A DNA stretch of 64,000 bases from Bacillus sp. OV166 (GTDB lineage: Bacteria > Bacillota > Bacilli > Bacillales > Cytobacillaceae): the NCBI RefSeq assembly GCF_900177675.1, contig NZ_FXWM01000001.1, forward strand, positions 5,155,001-5,219,000. The letters run 5' to 3'. The notes under the pieces were generated by a model that saw only the letters and a program-made list of their open reading frames with translations, searched no databases and had not been told where the DNA came from. Numbering within the stretch: position 1 is the first letter of the stretch; each line of letters opens with the position of its first letter. This document shows positions 34,662-42,660 of the stretch, piece by piece. The translations under genes and the position numbers were made by a program.

Positions 34662-35177
34662 TTATCGAAGGGCAAATTCACGGGCAAGCTCTGGAATTTC
34701 CCGTCCATCCGCTTCAAACACTGACATCTTAACTTTCTCATCCTGCAAATCAAGAATAACATAGGTTTTTTCTAAGCGTTCCCTTGGCAAACGAATGCTA
34801 CCTGGATTTAAAAATAAGGTACCATCTATCACTTCCGCACCAAGGACATGCGAGTGGCCAAAACAGACGATATCGGCGTTTACTTCCTGTGCTTTATATT
34901 TAATATTCATCAAAGAAGATTTTACTGAATAAAGATGCCCATGAGTAACGAAGAATTTCTTCCCCGCCGCCTCGACTATTGTCTCTAAAGGATATCCGCT
35001 GCCGAAATCACAATTTCCCCTTACCGTTATATAACCAGATATCGCTTGATCATCAGGCATCAATTCCGAATCGCCACAATGAATCATTAAATCAACATCT
35101 TCAGAATGCCTTTCTCTTAAAACATTGAGTTCTTTCGTCAACCCATGGCTATCACTAACCACTAAAACCTTGCTCAT
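34662..35177 (-). CDS. ysnB: YsnB, YfcE/MJ0936-type metallophosphoesterase
   Basis: A calcineurin-like phosphoesterase of 171 residues with all metal motifs: DSHG (residues 9-12), HCGDSE, RGNCD, THGHLY and GHSHV. The physiological substrate is unknown; relatives are phosphodiesterases in vitro. Its ATG shares one base with the rdgB stop (TAATG), so it is coupled to rdgB in a probable rph-rdgB-ysnB operon. Confidence 0.92.
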   Translation of the reverse strand: MSKVLVVSDSHGLTKELNVLRERHSEDVDLMIHCGDSELMPDDQAISGYITVRGNCDFGSGYPLETIVEAAGKKFFVTHGHLYSVKSSLMNIKYKAQEVNADIVCFGHSHVLGAEVIDGTLFLNPGSIRLPRERLEKTYVILDLQDEKVKMSVFEADGREIPELAREFALR

Positions 35178-35785
35178 TACTTCTCCGCTCTTTCTAAAAT
35201 AGAATCCAAGACCACATCGAGCTTCTTCAACGCATTCGCACGATGGCTGATTTTATTTTTTTCATCTGATGATAATTCGGCCATGGCTAGACCTTTCTCA
35301 AGCACATAAAAAACAGGATCATAGCCAAATCCATTGGTACCTCTTTGTTCTTCAAGAATACGACCTTCACAGGTGCCTGACACCGTTATGGTTTCTTGAC
35401 CTGGAACTGCGACAGCTAAAGCACAGTAAAATCGTGCGGAACGCTTTTCCTGAGGAAGTCCTTTTAATTCTGACATGACTTTATCTGTATTGTTCTGGTC
35501 ATTTTTTTGTTCCCCAGCATAGCGTGCTGAATAGATTCCTGGTCTTCCTTCAAGCGCGTCCACCATTAAGCCAGAATCGTCGCCAATCACCATTTTACCA
35601 AGTGCTTGGGAGACAGCTTCCGCCTTCAAGATCGCATTTTCTTCAAAGGTTGAGCCCGTTTCGTCTACGTCCGGGATTTCAGGAAAATCAAGCAAGGTTC
35701 GGACTTCGATCCCTCTTGATGCAAAGATATGCTCAAATTCCCTCGCCTTTCCAGGATTTTTCGTCGCAATAATAACTTCTTTCAC
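35177..35785 (-). CDS. rdgB: RdgB/HAM1-type XTP/dITP pyrophosphatase
   Basis: This house-cleaning enzyme hydrolyses dITP, ITP and XTP to monophosphates, keeping deaminated purines out of nucleic acid. The 202-residue protein has the substrate loop ATKNPGKAREF (residues 7-17), the metal-binding GSTFEENAILKA and the GDDSGLMVDAL and GFGYDPVFY motifs. The start is a GTG at 35785 with GGGG 9 nt upstream. It lies 13 nt after rph and overlaps ysnB by one base. It is ysnA in B. subtilis. Confidence 0.96.
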   Translation of the reverse strand: MKEVIIATKNPGKAREFEHIFASRGIEVRTLLDFPEIPDVDETGSTFEENAILKAEAVSQALGKMVIGDDSGLMVDALEGRPGIYSARYAGEQKNDQNNTDKVMSELKGLPQEKRSARFYCALAVAVPGQETITVSGTCEGRILEEQRGTNGFGYDPVFYVLEKGLAMAELSSDEKNKISHRANALKKLDVVLDSILERAEK

Positions 35786-35798
35786 TCACAATCGCCCC

Positions 35799-36554
35799 TT
35801 ATTTTTGTCTTCGTGATTCTATTTTTCGGGTAATCTCTTCACCTAGAACCTCTTTTTGTCGTTCAAATAGGTCCGTAAGCCCAGTTTGAGCAGCACTAAG
35901 CAGACCTTGAAGCTGCTCGTAGGAGAATGTTGATTCCTCGCCCGTTCCCTGCAGTTCAACAAATTCGCCAGTTCCAGTCATGACCACATTCATATCGACC
36001 TGTGCATTAGAATCTTCGGCATAATTTAAGTCAAGAACAGTTTGGTTATTTTGTAAAATCCCCACACTTGTTGCCGCTAAATAATTCGTAATTGGAAACC
36101 TTGCAAACGACTTTTTCTCTGCTAAAGAATTTAAAGCGAGGGTCATCGCCACAAATGCACCGGTGATCGAGGCTGTGCGTGTCCCGCCATCCGCTTGGAT
36201 CACGTCACAATCGATCCAAACGGTTTTTTCACCTAACGCCCCTAAATCGACAACTGCTCTAAGGGCACGCCCGATTAATCGTTGAATTTCCATTGTCCGG
36301 CCAGAGACCTTCCCTTTTGATGATTCGCGAATATTTCTTGTTTCTGTCGCCCTTGGCAGCATCGAATACTCGGCAGTAATCCAGCCTTTGCCTTCCCCTC
36401 TCATAAAATGAGGAACTCTCTCTTCAATACTTGCAGCACAAATTACTTTCGTATTACCAACAGAAATTAGGACAGAACCTTCAGGGTGCATTAAATAATT
36501 TGGTTCAATATGTATGGGCCTTAGTTGGAGCGGCTCTCTTCCATCAAAACGCAC
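35799..36554 (-). CDS. rph: Ribonuclease PH
   Basis: RNase PH is a phosphorolytic 3'-5' exonuclease that trims tRNA 3' ends. The RNase PH fold is evident from GEGKGWITAEYSMLPRAT, RIRES-like NIRESSKGKVSGRTMEIQRL, and IDCDVIQADGGTRTASITGA. The start is a GTG at 36554, six codons inside the longest frame, because AAGGAGG lies 8 nt upstream and the family begins MRxDGR; the product has 251 residues. It heads the rph-rdgB-ysnB set. Confidence 0.96.
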   Translation of the reverse strand: MRFDGREPLQLRPIHIEPNYLMHPEGSVLISVGNTKVICAASIEERVPHFMRGEGKGWITAEYSMLPRATETRNIRESSKGKVSGRTMEIQRLIGRALRAVVDLGALGEKTVWIDCDVIQADGGTRTASITGAFVAMTLALNSLAEKKSFARFPITNYLAATSVGILQNNQTVLDLNYAEDSNAQVDMNVVMTGTGEFVELQGTGEESTFSYEQLQGLLSAAQTGLTDLFERQKEVLGEEITRKIESRRQK

Positions 36555-36623
36555 AAATACTACCTCCTTCAACTTTGAAAAGCATTTTTAAATTGGTACA
36601 TGAATTTTACTTATACCAAATAA

Positions 36624-36653
36624 AGAAGAGGCGGGCTTAAAGCCAACCTCTTT
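36624..36653 (-). terminator. Probable terminator after gerM
   Basis: On the minus strand, AGAGGTTGGCTT pairs imperfectly with AAGCCCGCCTCT, followed by TCTTTATTT. It is moderately strong. Confidence 0.55.
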
Positions 36654-36687
36654 CTTGGTCACTATATAGTATAACAAATATTTTTTT

Positions 36688-37740
36688 TTAAAAACTACCT
36701 GTATTGACTTTTTCTGGTCGAGTTACTGGTTCAGTTAATTTTTTGCCACTGTCATTTTTGATGTCTGCCTTGCCATTTACTTGAACAGCTACTTTTTCAA
36801 CACCCTCTTGTTCCGTTAAGGAAAGCACGAGTGCATCTAGTAAATTTTGTGATATTTCCTTTTCTTCAAAGCTGCCAAAAATATTCTCATCAAAGTTCAA
36901 GGTTACTTGTCCGTCCTCGTACTTTGGCGCCTCTAGGAGTTTAACATCTGACATAAATTCAGATACCAGTGGTGATTTCTCACTAGGTCCTTTTATTAAT
37001 TCATTGACGACAGCTACATAGGGATCTTTCTCAGTGTTGCTAACCCGGCGCGTCACAGGTACATAATAGTAGGAACCTTCTTCACCACCAATAAAATAGA
37101 CAGTTACTGGTTTGGTATTGGTGATATCAGTTACATCCGCTGTATCATAGTTGATACCGGTGGCTCTTGAGAGGTTTTCACTTATTGGTGTTCCATTAAC
37201 AGGCATTTCCGTTAAATCATGACCGTTCATTTTTAGCTTAACGGTTTTAACATTATCAAACTGAGTCAGCGTCCAAGTGACCGATTGGAGGATCTTCATC
37301 TCATCTTCAGCTTGGTAATTCTTAAACTCTTTTGAAAAATTAACCGTGGCGACGCCATCTTTATCAATATTCACAGACAGATCCGTATCCTCTGGGAGGA
37401 CTGCTCGAAAATCATTTGGTAGTTGATCTGTAACAGGTCCATTCGCCACTAAATATTCAAGGGCCTGTTTAGCAACTGATGTTGTTTTCGGTAGGTCCAA
37501 TGTTTGCGGTACAACATAGCCATCTTTATCAACCAGATAAAGCTCCGTTTTGACTGTGTTTTCTTGCTTAGCCGTTTCTTTAGCCGTCGGTTCCTTACTG
37601 GTTGTTTTTTCTGCAATCGTCGTACTCTTTGGTGGATCAATTTTCTTTTGTGTTTCCGACCCTAATAATCCACAACCTGACAGTAGAACTGTTGAAGTAA
37701 GCACAGTCGACATAAGGATCTTTGCTTTATTTTTAGACAT
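36688..37740 (-). CDS. gerM: GerM, sporulation/germination lipoprotein
   Basis: GerM is a mother-cell-made lipoprotein needed for the SpoIIIA-SpoIIQ channel and for normal germination. The 350 residues begin with a lipoprotein signal peptide (lipobox LLSGC, C23). A Thr/Lys/Glu-rich linker follows, then two GMN (ring-building) domains, about 85-195 and 215-325, each with a V-x-x-x-V-N-F-type strand core (VATVNFSKEF; QVTLNFDENIFG). Its place between rph and racE is conserved. Confidence 0.94.
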   Translation of the reverse strand: MSKNKAKILMSTVLTSTVLLSGCGLLGSETQKKIDPPKSTTIAEKTTSKEPTAKETAKQENTVKTELYLVDKDGYVVPQTLDLPKTTSVAKQALEYLVANGPVTDQLPNDFRAVLPEDTDLSVNIDKDGVATVNFSKEFKNYQAEDEMKILQSVTWTLTQFDNVKTVKLKMNGHDLTEMPVNGTPISENLSRATGINYDTADVTDITNTKPVTVYFIGGEEGSYYYVPVTRRVSNTEKDPYVAVVNELIKGPSEKSPLVSEFMSDVKLLEAPKYEDGQVTLNFDENIFGSFEEKEISQNLLDALVLSLTEQEGVEKVAVQVNGKADIKNDSGKKLTEPVTRPEKVNTGSF

Positions 37741-37849
37741 AACTATTTCCCCCTAAGACAGTTTGTACTAACATGTATACGAGCCTAGAGAGAAATTAGA
37801 CCGACTTACACAAGAAAAATAGAACAATATTTTAAAAAATAAAATAAAT

Positions 37850-37890
37850 GGTAAAAATGGTAAAAATGGTAAAAATGGTGTCAGGCACCA
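37850..37890. repeat. Three tandem GGTAAAAAT units joined to a GGTGTCAGGCACC element
   Basis: The 9-mer ggtaaaaat is repeated at 37850, 37859 and 37868, running directly into ggtgtcaggcacc (37877-37889). The latter 13-mer recurs at 47495-47507. It lies between racE and gerM. Confidence 0.6.
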
Positions 37891-37937
37891 CTCGCGCACA
37901 AATGTCCACCAGTGGAGGACACCATCGTTTATTCAGC

Positions 37938-37974
37938 AAAAAAAAAAAACGAGCCTCTATTTAAAGAAGGCTCG
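37938..37974 (-). terminator. Terminator after racE
   Basis: On the minus strand, CGAGCCT pairs with AGGCTCG, followed by twelve T residues. Confidence 0.85.
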
Positions 37975-37976
37975 AC

Positions 37977-38771
37977 TTATAGCTTGATCTTTTGCACATT
38001 GTTAATTGGATTCCCCAGCCATTGTGAGGCGATTTTTGAAAATATCCGCCTTGAACCGGTTGTGTAAAATTCATGCTCTGGTTCTTCTTCACACGAATCA
38101 AGTAACCCATTATATTGGAGGATTGCACTTATTTCCCGAGCGGTTTCATCACCAGAGCTAATTACGCTTACAGACTCACCCATGACATTTTTTATGACGG
38201 GCTCAAGCAACGGGTAATGGGTGCAGCCTAAAATAAGGGTATCCAGGTTCTGATTCTGCATCGGCCTTAAGGCATCGTCGACAATTCTTTCCGCAATCGG
38301 CCCACCAAATTCATCACTCTCTACAAGAGGGACAAATTTTGGACAAGCATGTGCTTTGACAAAAAGCCGGCTATTTAATGATTTCAAGGCTCTTTCATAA
38401 GCACCACTTTTTACTGTACCCTCTGTGCCGATAATTCCGACACGGTAGTTTTTTGTCTTTTTGATTGCCGCCCGTGCTCCAGGATTAATTACCCCTAAGA
38501 CCGGGATGGACAATTCCTTACGAATCTCGTCTAGTGCCGCAGCTGTTGCCGTATTACAGGCAATAACGAGCATCTTAATCTTCTTTTCTAATAAAAAAGA
38601 GGTCATTTCCCAAGTGAACCTCTTTACTTCCTTTGTTGTTCTCGGACCATATGGGCAACGTGCGGTATCCCCCAAATAGATGATTTTCTCATTTGGAAGC
38701 TGTCTGATTACCTCTTTGGCAACAGTTAATCCGCCAACGCCGGAATCAATAACACCAATTGCTTGTTTCAA
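37977..38771 (-). CDS. racE: RacE/MurI, glutamate racemase
   Basis: Glutamate racemase supplies D-glutamate for peptidoglycan. The 264-residue enzyme has both catalytic cysteines in their motifs, VIACNTATAAA and ILGCTHYPLL, and the N-terminal GVIDSGVGGLTV. The start is a TTG at 38771 with GAGG 8 nt upstream. It follows the MarR regulator gene by 14 nt, so the two are likely co-transcribed. Bacilli may carry a second racemase (YrpC), but synteny with gerM points to RacE. Confidence 0.96.
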   Translation of the reverse strand: MKQAIGVIDSGVGGLTVAKEVIRQLPNEKIIYLGDTARCPYGPRTTKEVKRFTWEMTSFLLEKKIKMLVIACNTATAAALDEIRKELSIPVLGVINPGARAAIKKTKNYRVGIIGTEGTVKSGAYERALKSLNSRLFVKAHACPKFVPLVESDEFGGPIAERIVDDALRPMQNQNLDTLILGCTHYPLLEPVIKNVMGESVSVISSGDETAREISAILQYNGLLDSCEEEPEHEFYTTGSRRIFSKIASQWLGNPINNVQKIKL

Positions 38772-38785
38772 ACTTATCGCCTCTT

Positions 38786-39235
38786 TTAACGCATTTCCTG
38801 ATGCAATTTCGTTAAGCTTTTTTGAAGAAGTTGAATTTCTTCAGATGAGAAATTGACCAACACTTCTTCTAAATAAACTTTACGCTTTTTAATCACTTCA
38901 TCAATGATTCGCTTGCCCTCTTCAAGTAGATGAATTCTGACAACACGACGATCGTTTGGATTTTTTACCCGCTCTACAAGTAAATTTTTCTCCATTCGAT
39001 CAACAAGATCTGTCGTCGTACTGCATGCCAAATACATCTTATTAGAGAGCTCCCCGATTGTCATATCACCATCTTCAAAGAGCCACTGCAATGCAATGAA
39101 TTGCGGTGGAGTAATCGTATAATTACTTAGCATTTCTCTTCCTTTTTGCTTGATGATCCCAGAGATGTAGCGTAAATCCTTCTCAATATTGGCAACAATG
39201 TCACCATTTGCTTCTTGTGAATTTTCGTGTTTCAT
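38786..39235 (-). CDS. MarR-family transcriptional regulator
   Basis: The 149-residue protein has the winged helix-turn-helix of MarR regulators (GELSNKMYLACSTTTDLVDRMEKNLLVERVKNPN region: helix-turn-helix at about 60-85, wing with DRR at about 95). It probably binds DNA as a dimer. The ligand and targets are unknown. It precedes racE, in the position of ysmB in B. subtilis. An AGGAGTG site precedes the ATG. Confidence 0.9.
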   Translation of the reverse strand: MKHENSQEANGDIVANIEKDLRYISGIIKQKGREMLSNYTITPPQFIALQWLFEDGDMTIGELSNKMYLACSTTTDLVDRMEKNLLVERVKNPNDRRVVRIHLLEEGKRIIDEVIKKRKVYLEEVLVNFSSEEIQLLQKSLTKLHQEMR

Positions 39236-39443
39236 CTCATAACACTCCTATATAAAGCTTCTCTTCTCCTCAAGACCATATCTATTTAAACATATTGTTC
39301 AAAAATTAAATATCTAAATACTTACCTTATTTTCTACTTTTTTCGCTAAAAATTCAAGTTGAAACTATTAGAAATATTAGTTTGAGACTCTTTGGAGTAT
39401 AATAAAATAGATATTAGAATAATCAACCAAAGGTGAGAAAAGA

Positions 39444-39746
39444 ATGGAAATTGTAATCAGCAAGACAGCACTAAAGTGGTTTAAAGACGAAGTAGAGTTA
39501 AAAACAGGAGATAAGGTGAAGTTTTATCCAAAGGTCTATGGAAACAGTCCTGTGCAAGAAGGTTTCTCGCTCGGTTTCACAGTAGATAACGAGCCAATCG
39601 ATATGATAACTAAATTCGAATCAGAGGGCATGTGGTTTTATGTTGAAGAAAGGGACTTGTGGTTTTTTAATGGACATGATTTACAGGTCAATTACAACGA
39701 AAAAACAGATGAATTAGAATATAGTTATACCAAGTCACCGGAATAA
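39444..39746 (+). CDS. HesB/IscA-fold protein without cysteines (YneR-like)
   Basis: The 100-residue protein matches the HesB-like (DUF1450-unrelated, YneR/YqkB-type) fold. It opens MEIVISKTALKWFKDEVEL, contains an aromatic-rich core (GMWFYVEERDLWFF), and ends with an acidic tail. It contains no cysteine at all, so it cannot bind an iron-sulfur cluster like A-type carriers. Its role is unknown. It is divergent from the MarR gene and convergent with the histidine kinase gene. The ATG has AAGGTGAG upstream. Confidence 0.82.
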   Translation: MEIVISKTALKWFKDEVELKTGDKVKFYPKVYGNSPVQEGFSLGFTVDNEPIDMITKFESEGMWFYVEERDLWFFNGHDLQVNYNEKTDELEYSYTKSPE

Positions 39747-39757
39747 TAGAATACTCA

Positions 39758-39795
39758 ACAAAAATAGGAAGGTTGTTCTCAGCCCTCCTATTTTA
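39758..39795. terminator. Bidirectional terminator between the HesB-like gene and the kinase gene
   Basis: AAAATAGGAAGG pairs with CCCTCCTATTTT with one mismatch. T or A tracts flank both arms. Its right end touches the kinase 3' end. Confidence 0.7.
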
Positions 39796-40971
39796 GTCTT
39801 TATTAAAACTCCTGCCTATTTTATTTACCACTTTTTCGAAAAACCCCTCCCCCCCCTGTTTTGTCCTTTCAATCTTATCTCCATTAATCGGCAGTATCAC
39901 TTCGATTAGCGTTCCTTTTTCATCGCTCCAAAAATGAACGGTCCCATGGTGATTTTCAACAATTTGTTTGGAATTCATAATTCCTAATCCAGTGCCGCTC
40001 TCTTTTGTTGTAAAAAATGGTTCCCCGACTCGTTTTAATACATGTTGCGGCATTCCACTTCCTGTATCTTTAATTAGCATTTTTACTTGATTAAAACCGT
40101 GCTTCTTCAGCTCAATAGTAATCACTCCGCCATTCGGCATCGCTTCAATCGCATTTTTTAAAAAATTTATAAGCACTTGTTTTAATTGATTTTTATCGCC
40201 GTTGATGATTAATTTTCCACAATCATTAACAAATTCAATCTGCACATTATTCATAATTGCCTGGGTATCAATCAGCGTTTTCACATCTTCAATCAATGTT
40301 TGTAAAAGCACAGGCTCAAACTTTAGATCTTGTGGTTTTGCGAGTATCAATAACTCACTGAGAATGAGTTCTATTCTATCAATTTCCGATTGGATAATAT
40401 CAAAGTAAGATTTATGGTCATTTAGCTTTGTTTCTATTAATTGAAGAAACCCTTTAATCGCAGTGAGTGGATTTCGTACTTCATGGGCAATCCCTGCTGC
40501 CAGTTGGCCAGCTACATTTAATTTCTCAGCATTTAGTAATAGTTCTAGTGTTTTTTTTCGATCAGTTATATCCCTGATAATAACATGCCTTGCTGGTTTA
40601 TTTTGAAATATCGTGGGAATTCCTTTTACCTCCGCCTCAAACACAGTGCCATCTAACCTGATCAATTTATATTCAAAAAAGTCTGTTGCATCCCCACGCG
40701 TAACTATTTCCACCCGTTCTTTAATACGCACATGATAATCAGGATGAATGAGATCGACTATTTTCTTTTGTTGAATTTCTTCTTTGTTTGATGCTCCAAA
40801 TAACTTTGCACCCGTTTCATTTATAAAAAGAATGTCATCTTCATAGGCAATGATTACGGCGTCAGGTGAATTGTCAACTAAATCCCGATAGGATTCTTCA
40901 CGTTTTTCTAATTCCTCTTCTATATTCGTTTTAATTGATCCATTATTAGCTGCTTTTATTGAACTGCCCAT
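39793..40971 (-). CDS. PAS-domain sensor histidine kinase (orphan)
   Basis: A 392-residue cytoplasmic kinase with one PAS domain (about 25-140), a HisKA domain with phospho-acceptor H163 in AAGIAHEVRNPLTAIKGF, and an ATPase domain with N box NFLKNAIEAMPNGG, G1 DTGSGMP and G2 GTGLGIM. There is no membrane span and no partner response-regulator gene nearby. It resembles the KinA/KinE-type phosphorelay kinases of bacilli, so feeding the Spo0F phosphorelay is a reasonable inference. The ribosome site (GGAAGG) is rather far from the ATG, so the start is uncertain. Confidence 0.9.
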   Translation of the reverse strand: MGSSIKAANNGSIKTNIEEELEKREESYRDLVDNSPDAVIIAYEDDILFINETGAKLFGASNKEEIQQKKIVDLIHPDYHVRIKERVEIVTRGDATDFFEYKLIRLDGTVFEAEVKGIPTIFQNKPARHVIIRDITDRKKTLELLLNAEKLNVAGQLAAGIAHEVRNPLTAIKGFLQLIETKLNDHKSYFDIIQSEIDRIELILSELLILAKPQDLKFEPVLLQTLIEDVKTLIDTQAIMNNVQIEFVNDCGKLIINGDKNQLKQVLINFLKNAIEAMPNGGVITIELKKHGFNQVKMLIKDTGSGMPQHVLKRVGEPFFTTKESGTGLGIMNSKQIVENHHGTVHFWSDEKGTLIEVILPINGDKIERTKQGGEGFFEKVVNKIGRSFNKD

Positions 40972-40996
40972 CTCTATTTATCTATTCCTTCCACCA

Positions 40997-41036
40997 TAAA
41001 ATAAAAGCCAAGATAGGAGTCATCCCATCTTGGCTT
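40997..41036 (-). terminator. Terminator after the DUF2294 gene
   Basis: AAGCCAAGAT pairs with ATCTTGGCTT across a 12-nt loop, followed on the minus strand by TTTATTTTAT. Confidence 0.7.
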
Positions 41037-41076
41037 ATGTCTAGCTCAATTGAAATTGTCTAGTTCACTTCCGCCT

Positions 41077-41778
41077 TTATGCAGTTGGTGATAATATTAG
41101 TACGATTACACTTTTATCGCGATAAAAATCCCAATCCACAAATACATCATTCACTTTCGTTTGTAGAATCGATTCAAAATTACTGCTACTATGTAATAAT
41201 CGCTTCTCTAGATTCCGTTTCGCAATCCTTAATATCTCAAAGTTCCCTAAACGAATTAACTCCTTCTCAATTGGCACAAGAATTCCATTTCGAATAACAA
41301 CCAGCGTTCTTTCATTTAATAAATAGGAAACGACCTCTTCAGGCGTTTTTTCCGCTTGAAGGCTTATTCTATTAATTTCTTGGTGAAGAGATTCTTGACC
41401 ATGATAATTATAGGTTTTTTCATTGTTAATTTCGATTTCAGTCGAGGTAGAGCCTATACAAACAAATAATCCACTTTTATTGTGTAAACCCCAATCATAA
41501 TAAAACTCATTAACTTCTATACTTGTCAGAATTTTAATATAGGCTTTAAACTCAGGGATTAATTTTTGCATCAACAAATCTCTTGTTGTTTGGATCATTG
41601 CTTCTTGTTGCTGCCCTAACAAAACAGTTTCAGAAGGCGAAATAAAGTTACGTAAATAAACAGTCAGTATCGTGTGATTATAGGAAACATAAACAGATTC
41701 GGGACCTTTCCCGAAGTTTTCACGGAGTGTTCTCCCAATATAACCCGCCAGTTCTGTTTGCACTTGTTTGTATTCCAA
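41077..41778 (-). CDS. DUF2294-type protein with two repeat domains
   Basis: The 233-residue product contains two copies of a roughly 110-residue Na+-translocating-like DUF2294 unit. The first has IGRTLRENFGKGPESVYVSY and FYYDWGLHNKSGLFV; the second repeats the pattern (RLGNFEILRIAKRNLEKRL, VNDVFVDWDFYRDKSVIVL). No function is established for the family. I choose the TTG at 41778 (AAAAGG 9 nt upstream; product starts MEYKQVQTELAGYI), but an ATG at 41787 is possible. It is transcribed toward the kinase gene, with a terminator between. Confidence 0.75.
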   Translation of the reverse strand: MEYKQVQTELAGYIGRTLRENFGKGPESVYVSYNHTILTVYLRNFISPSETVLLGQQQEAMIQTTRDLLMQKLIPEFKAYIKILTSIEVNEFYYDWGLHNKSGLFVCIGSTSTEIEINNEKTYNYHGQESLHQEINRISLQAEKTPEEVVSYLLNERTLVVIRNGILVPIEKELIRLGNFEILRIAKRNLEKRLLHSSSNFESILQTKVNDVFVDWDFYRDKSVIVLILSPTA

Positions 41779-42031
41779 GAAAAACATCCTTTTATGAGAT
41801 AAAAGCATTATTTCTTTTATCCTAGGTTTATTTTAAATGTCTATAAATAGATTATCAATTTATTTATGAAAATTTATTCGCAATTTTTGTAACAAATTTA
41901 CTTTTCATTGACAATTTCGCACCGAATTCGTGATTTGTTATCACACACAATCCGAATAAAATTATTTCCTAGATTAACAATAATCTTAGTGTTACTTTTT
42001 AACACGAATCTTCAATGTGGAGGGATATACT

Positions 42032-42151
42032 TTGAATATTCTCTTTAGCTTATTCTCAACCTTGATTATTATGGGGATTAGAGCAGCATTCTTATTTTGT
42101 CATACTACTTCTCGGCTAAAATTTTGGTTTAGAATGCCTGCTTTCAAGTAA
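42032..42151 (+). CDS. Possible small hydrophobic peptide, 39 aa
   Basis: A TTG at 42032 follows GGAGG with a 7-nt spacer and opens a 39-codon frame. The product has a hydrophobic N-terminal half (NILFSLFSTLIIMGI) and a basic, aromatic C-terminal half (RLKFWFRMPAFK). A good plus-strand terminator follows at 42197-42228, which favours a real plus-strand transcript between two minus-strand genes. I recognise no family. The remaining flanks (41779-42031, 42152-42281) hold nothing else I can identify. Confidence 0.45.
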   Translation: MNILFSLFSTLIIMGIRAAFLFCHTTSRLKFWFRMPAFK

Positions 42152-42196
42152 GCATAAAAGTATTTTTCAAGTATCGCTGATCTGCATTGCAGACAA

Positions 42197-42228
42197 AAGG
42201 GTAAGCATTTCGTTTGCTTACCTTTTTT
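42197..42228 (+). terminator. Terminator on the plus strand after the 39-aa frame
   Basis: GGTAAGCA pairs with TGCTTACC around TTTCGTT, followed by TTTTTT. Confidence 0.8.
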
Positions 42229-42281
42229 ATGGCTATCTATTCAAAATTAAACCGGCCTCCCCAAGAGGATGCCGGTCATAA

Positions 42282-42506
42282 TTAAAGTTCTAGCTCTCCC
42301 ATTCGAAGGAGCTCTACAACTGCTTGAGAACGCCCCTTTACACCAAGCTTTTGCATGGCATTTGAAATGTGATTCCGAACCGTTTTTTCGCTTATAAATA
42401 ATTCACCAGCGATTTCTTTCGTTGTTTTGTCTTGTACTAATAACTCGAATACTTCTCTTTCTCGTTTGGTGAGTAACGGCTTGTGATTATAAACATTCTC
42501 CTTCAA
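42282..42506 (-). CDS. gerE: GerE, late spore-coat transcription regulator
   Basis: GerE is the small LuxR/FixJ-type activator and repressor that works with sigma-K in the mother cell to set the order of coat-gene expression. The 74-residue product (from the TTG at 42506, after AGGAGGG) consists of a single helix-turn-helix domain: LLTKREREVFELL, then TTKEIAGELFISEKTVRNHI, ending RMGELEL. The longer open frame upstream is not part of the protein. A sigma-K-like promoter lies at 42569-42596. Confidence 0.97.
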   Translation of the reverse strand: MKENVYNHKPLLTKREREVFELLVQDKTTKEIAGELFISEKTVRNHISNAMQKLGVKGRSQAVVELLRMGELEL

Positions 42507-42568
42507 GTACTGTAACCCTCCTTGCCTTCGCCAGTATGAACACGGGGTGGGTATATATTTAGTCAACA

Positions 42569-42596
42569 TATCTTATGTGAACAGTTCTAATGTAGT
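42569..42596 (-). promoter_or_regulatory. Sigma-K-like promoter for gerE
   Basis: On the minus strand, CATAAGATA (42569-42577) fits the sigma-K -10 pattern CATANNNTA, with AC of the -35 region at 42595-42596, 17 nt upstream. gerE is known to be sigma-K dependent in B. subtilis. Confidence 0.55.
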
Positions 42597-42631
42597 GACT
42601 ATATTTACAAACAGATGATTCGTTTTTATAA

Positions 42632-42660
42632 AAAAAAACTCCTAGCGATTAGGAGTTTTT
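42632..42660 (-). terminator. Terminator overlapping the sortase stop codon
   Basis: AAAACTCCTA pairs with TAGGAGTTTT. The last codons and the TAA stop (42649-42651) of the sortase gene lie inside the stem. Confidence 0.8.

Noticed and set aside
42507..42569. N-terminal extension of gerE in the longest open frame
   Set aside because: The GerE family is 74 residues and a strong ribosome site precedes the TTG at 42506, so the extension is untranslated leader.
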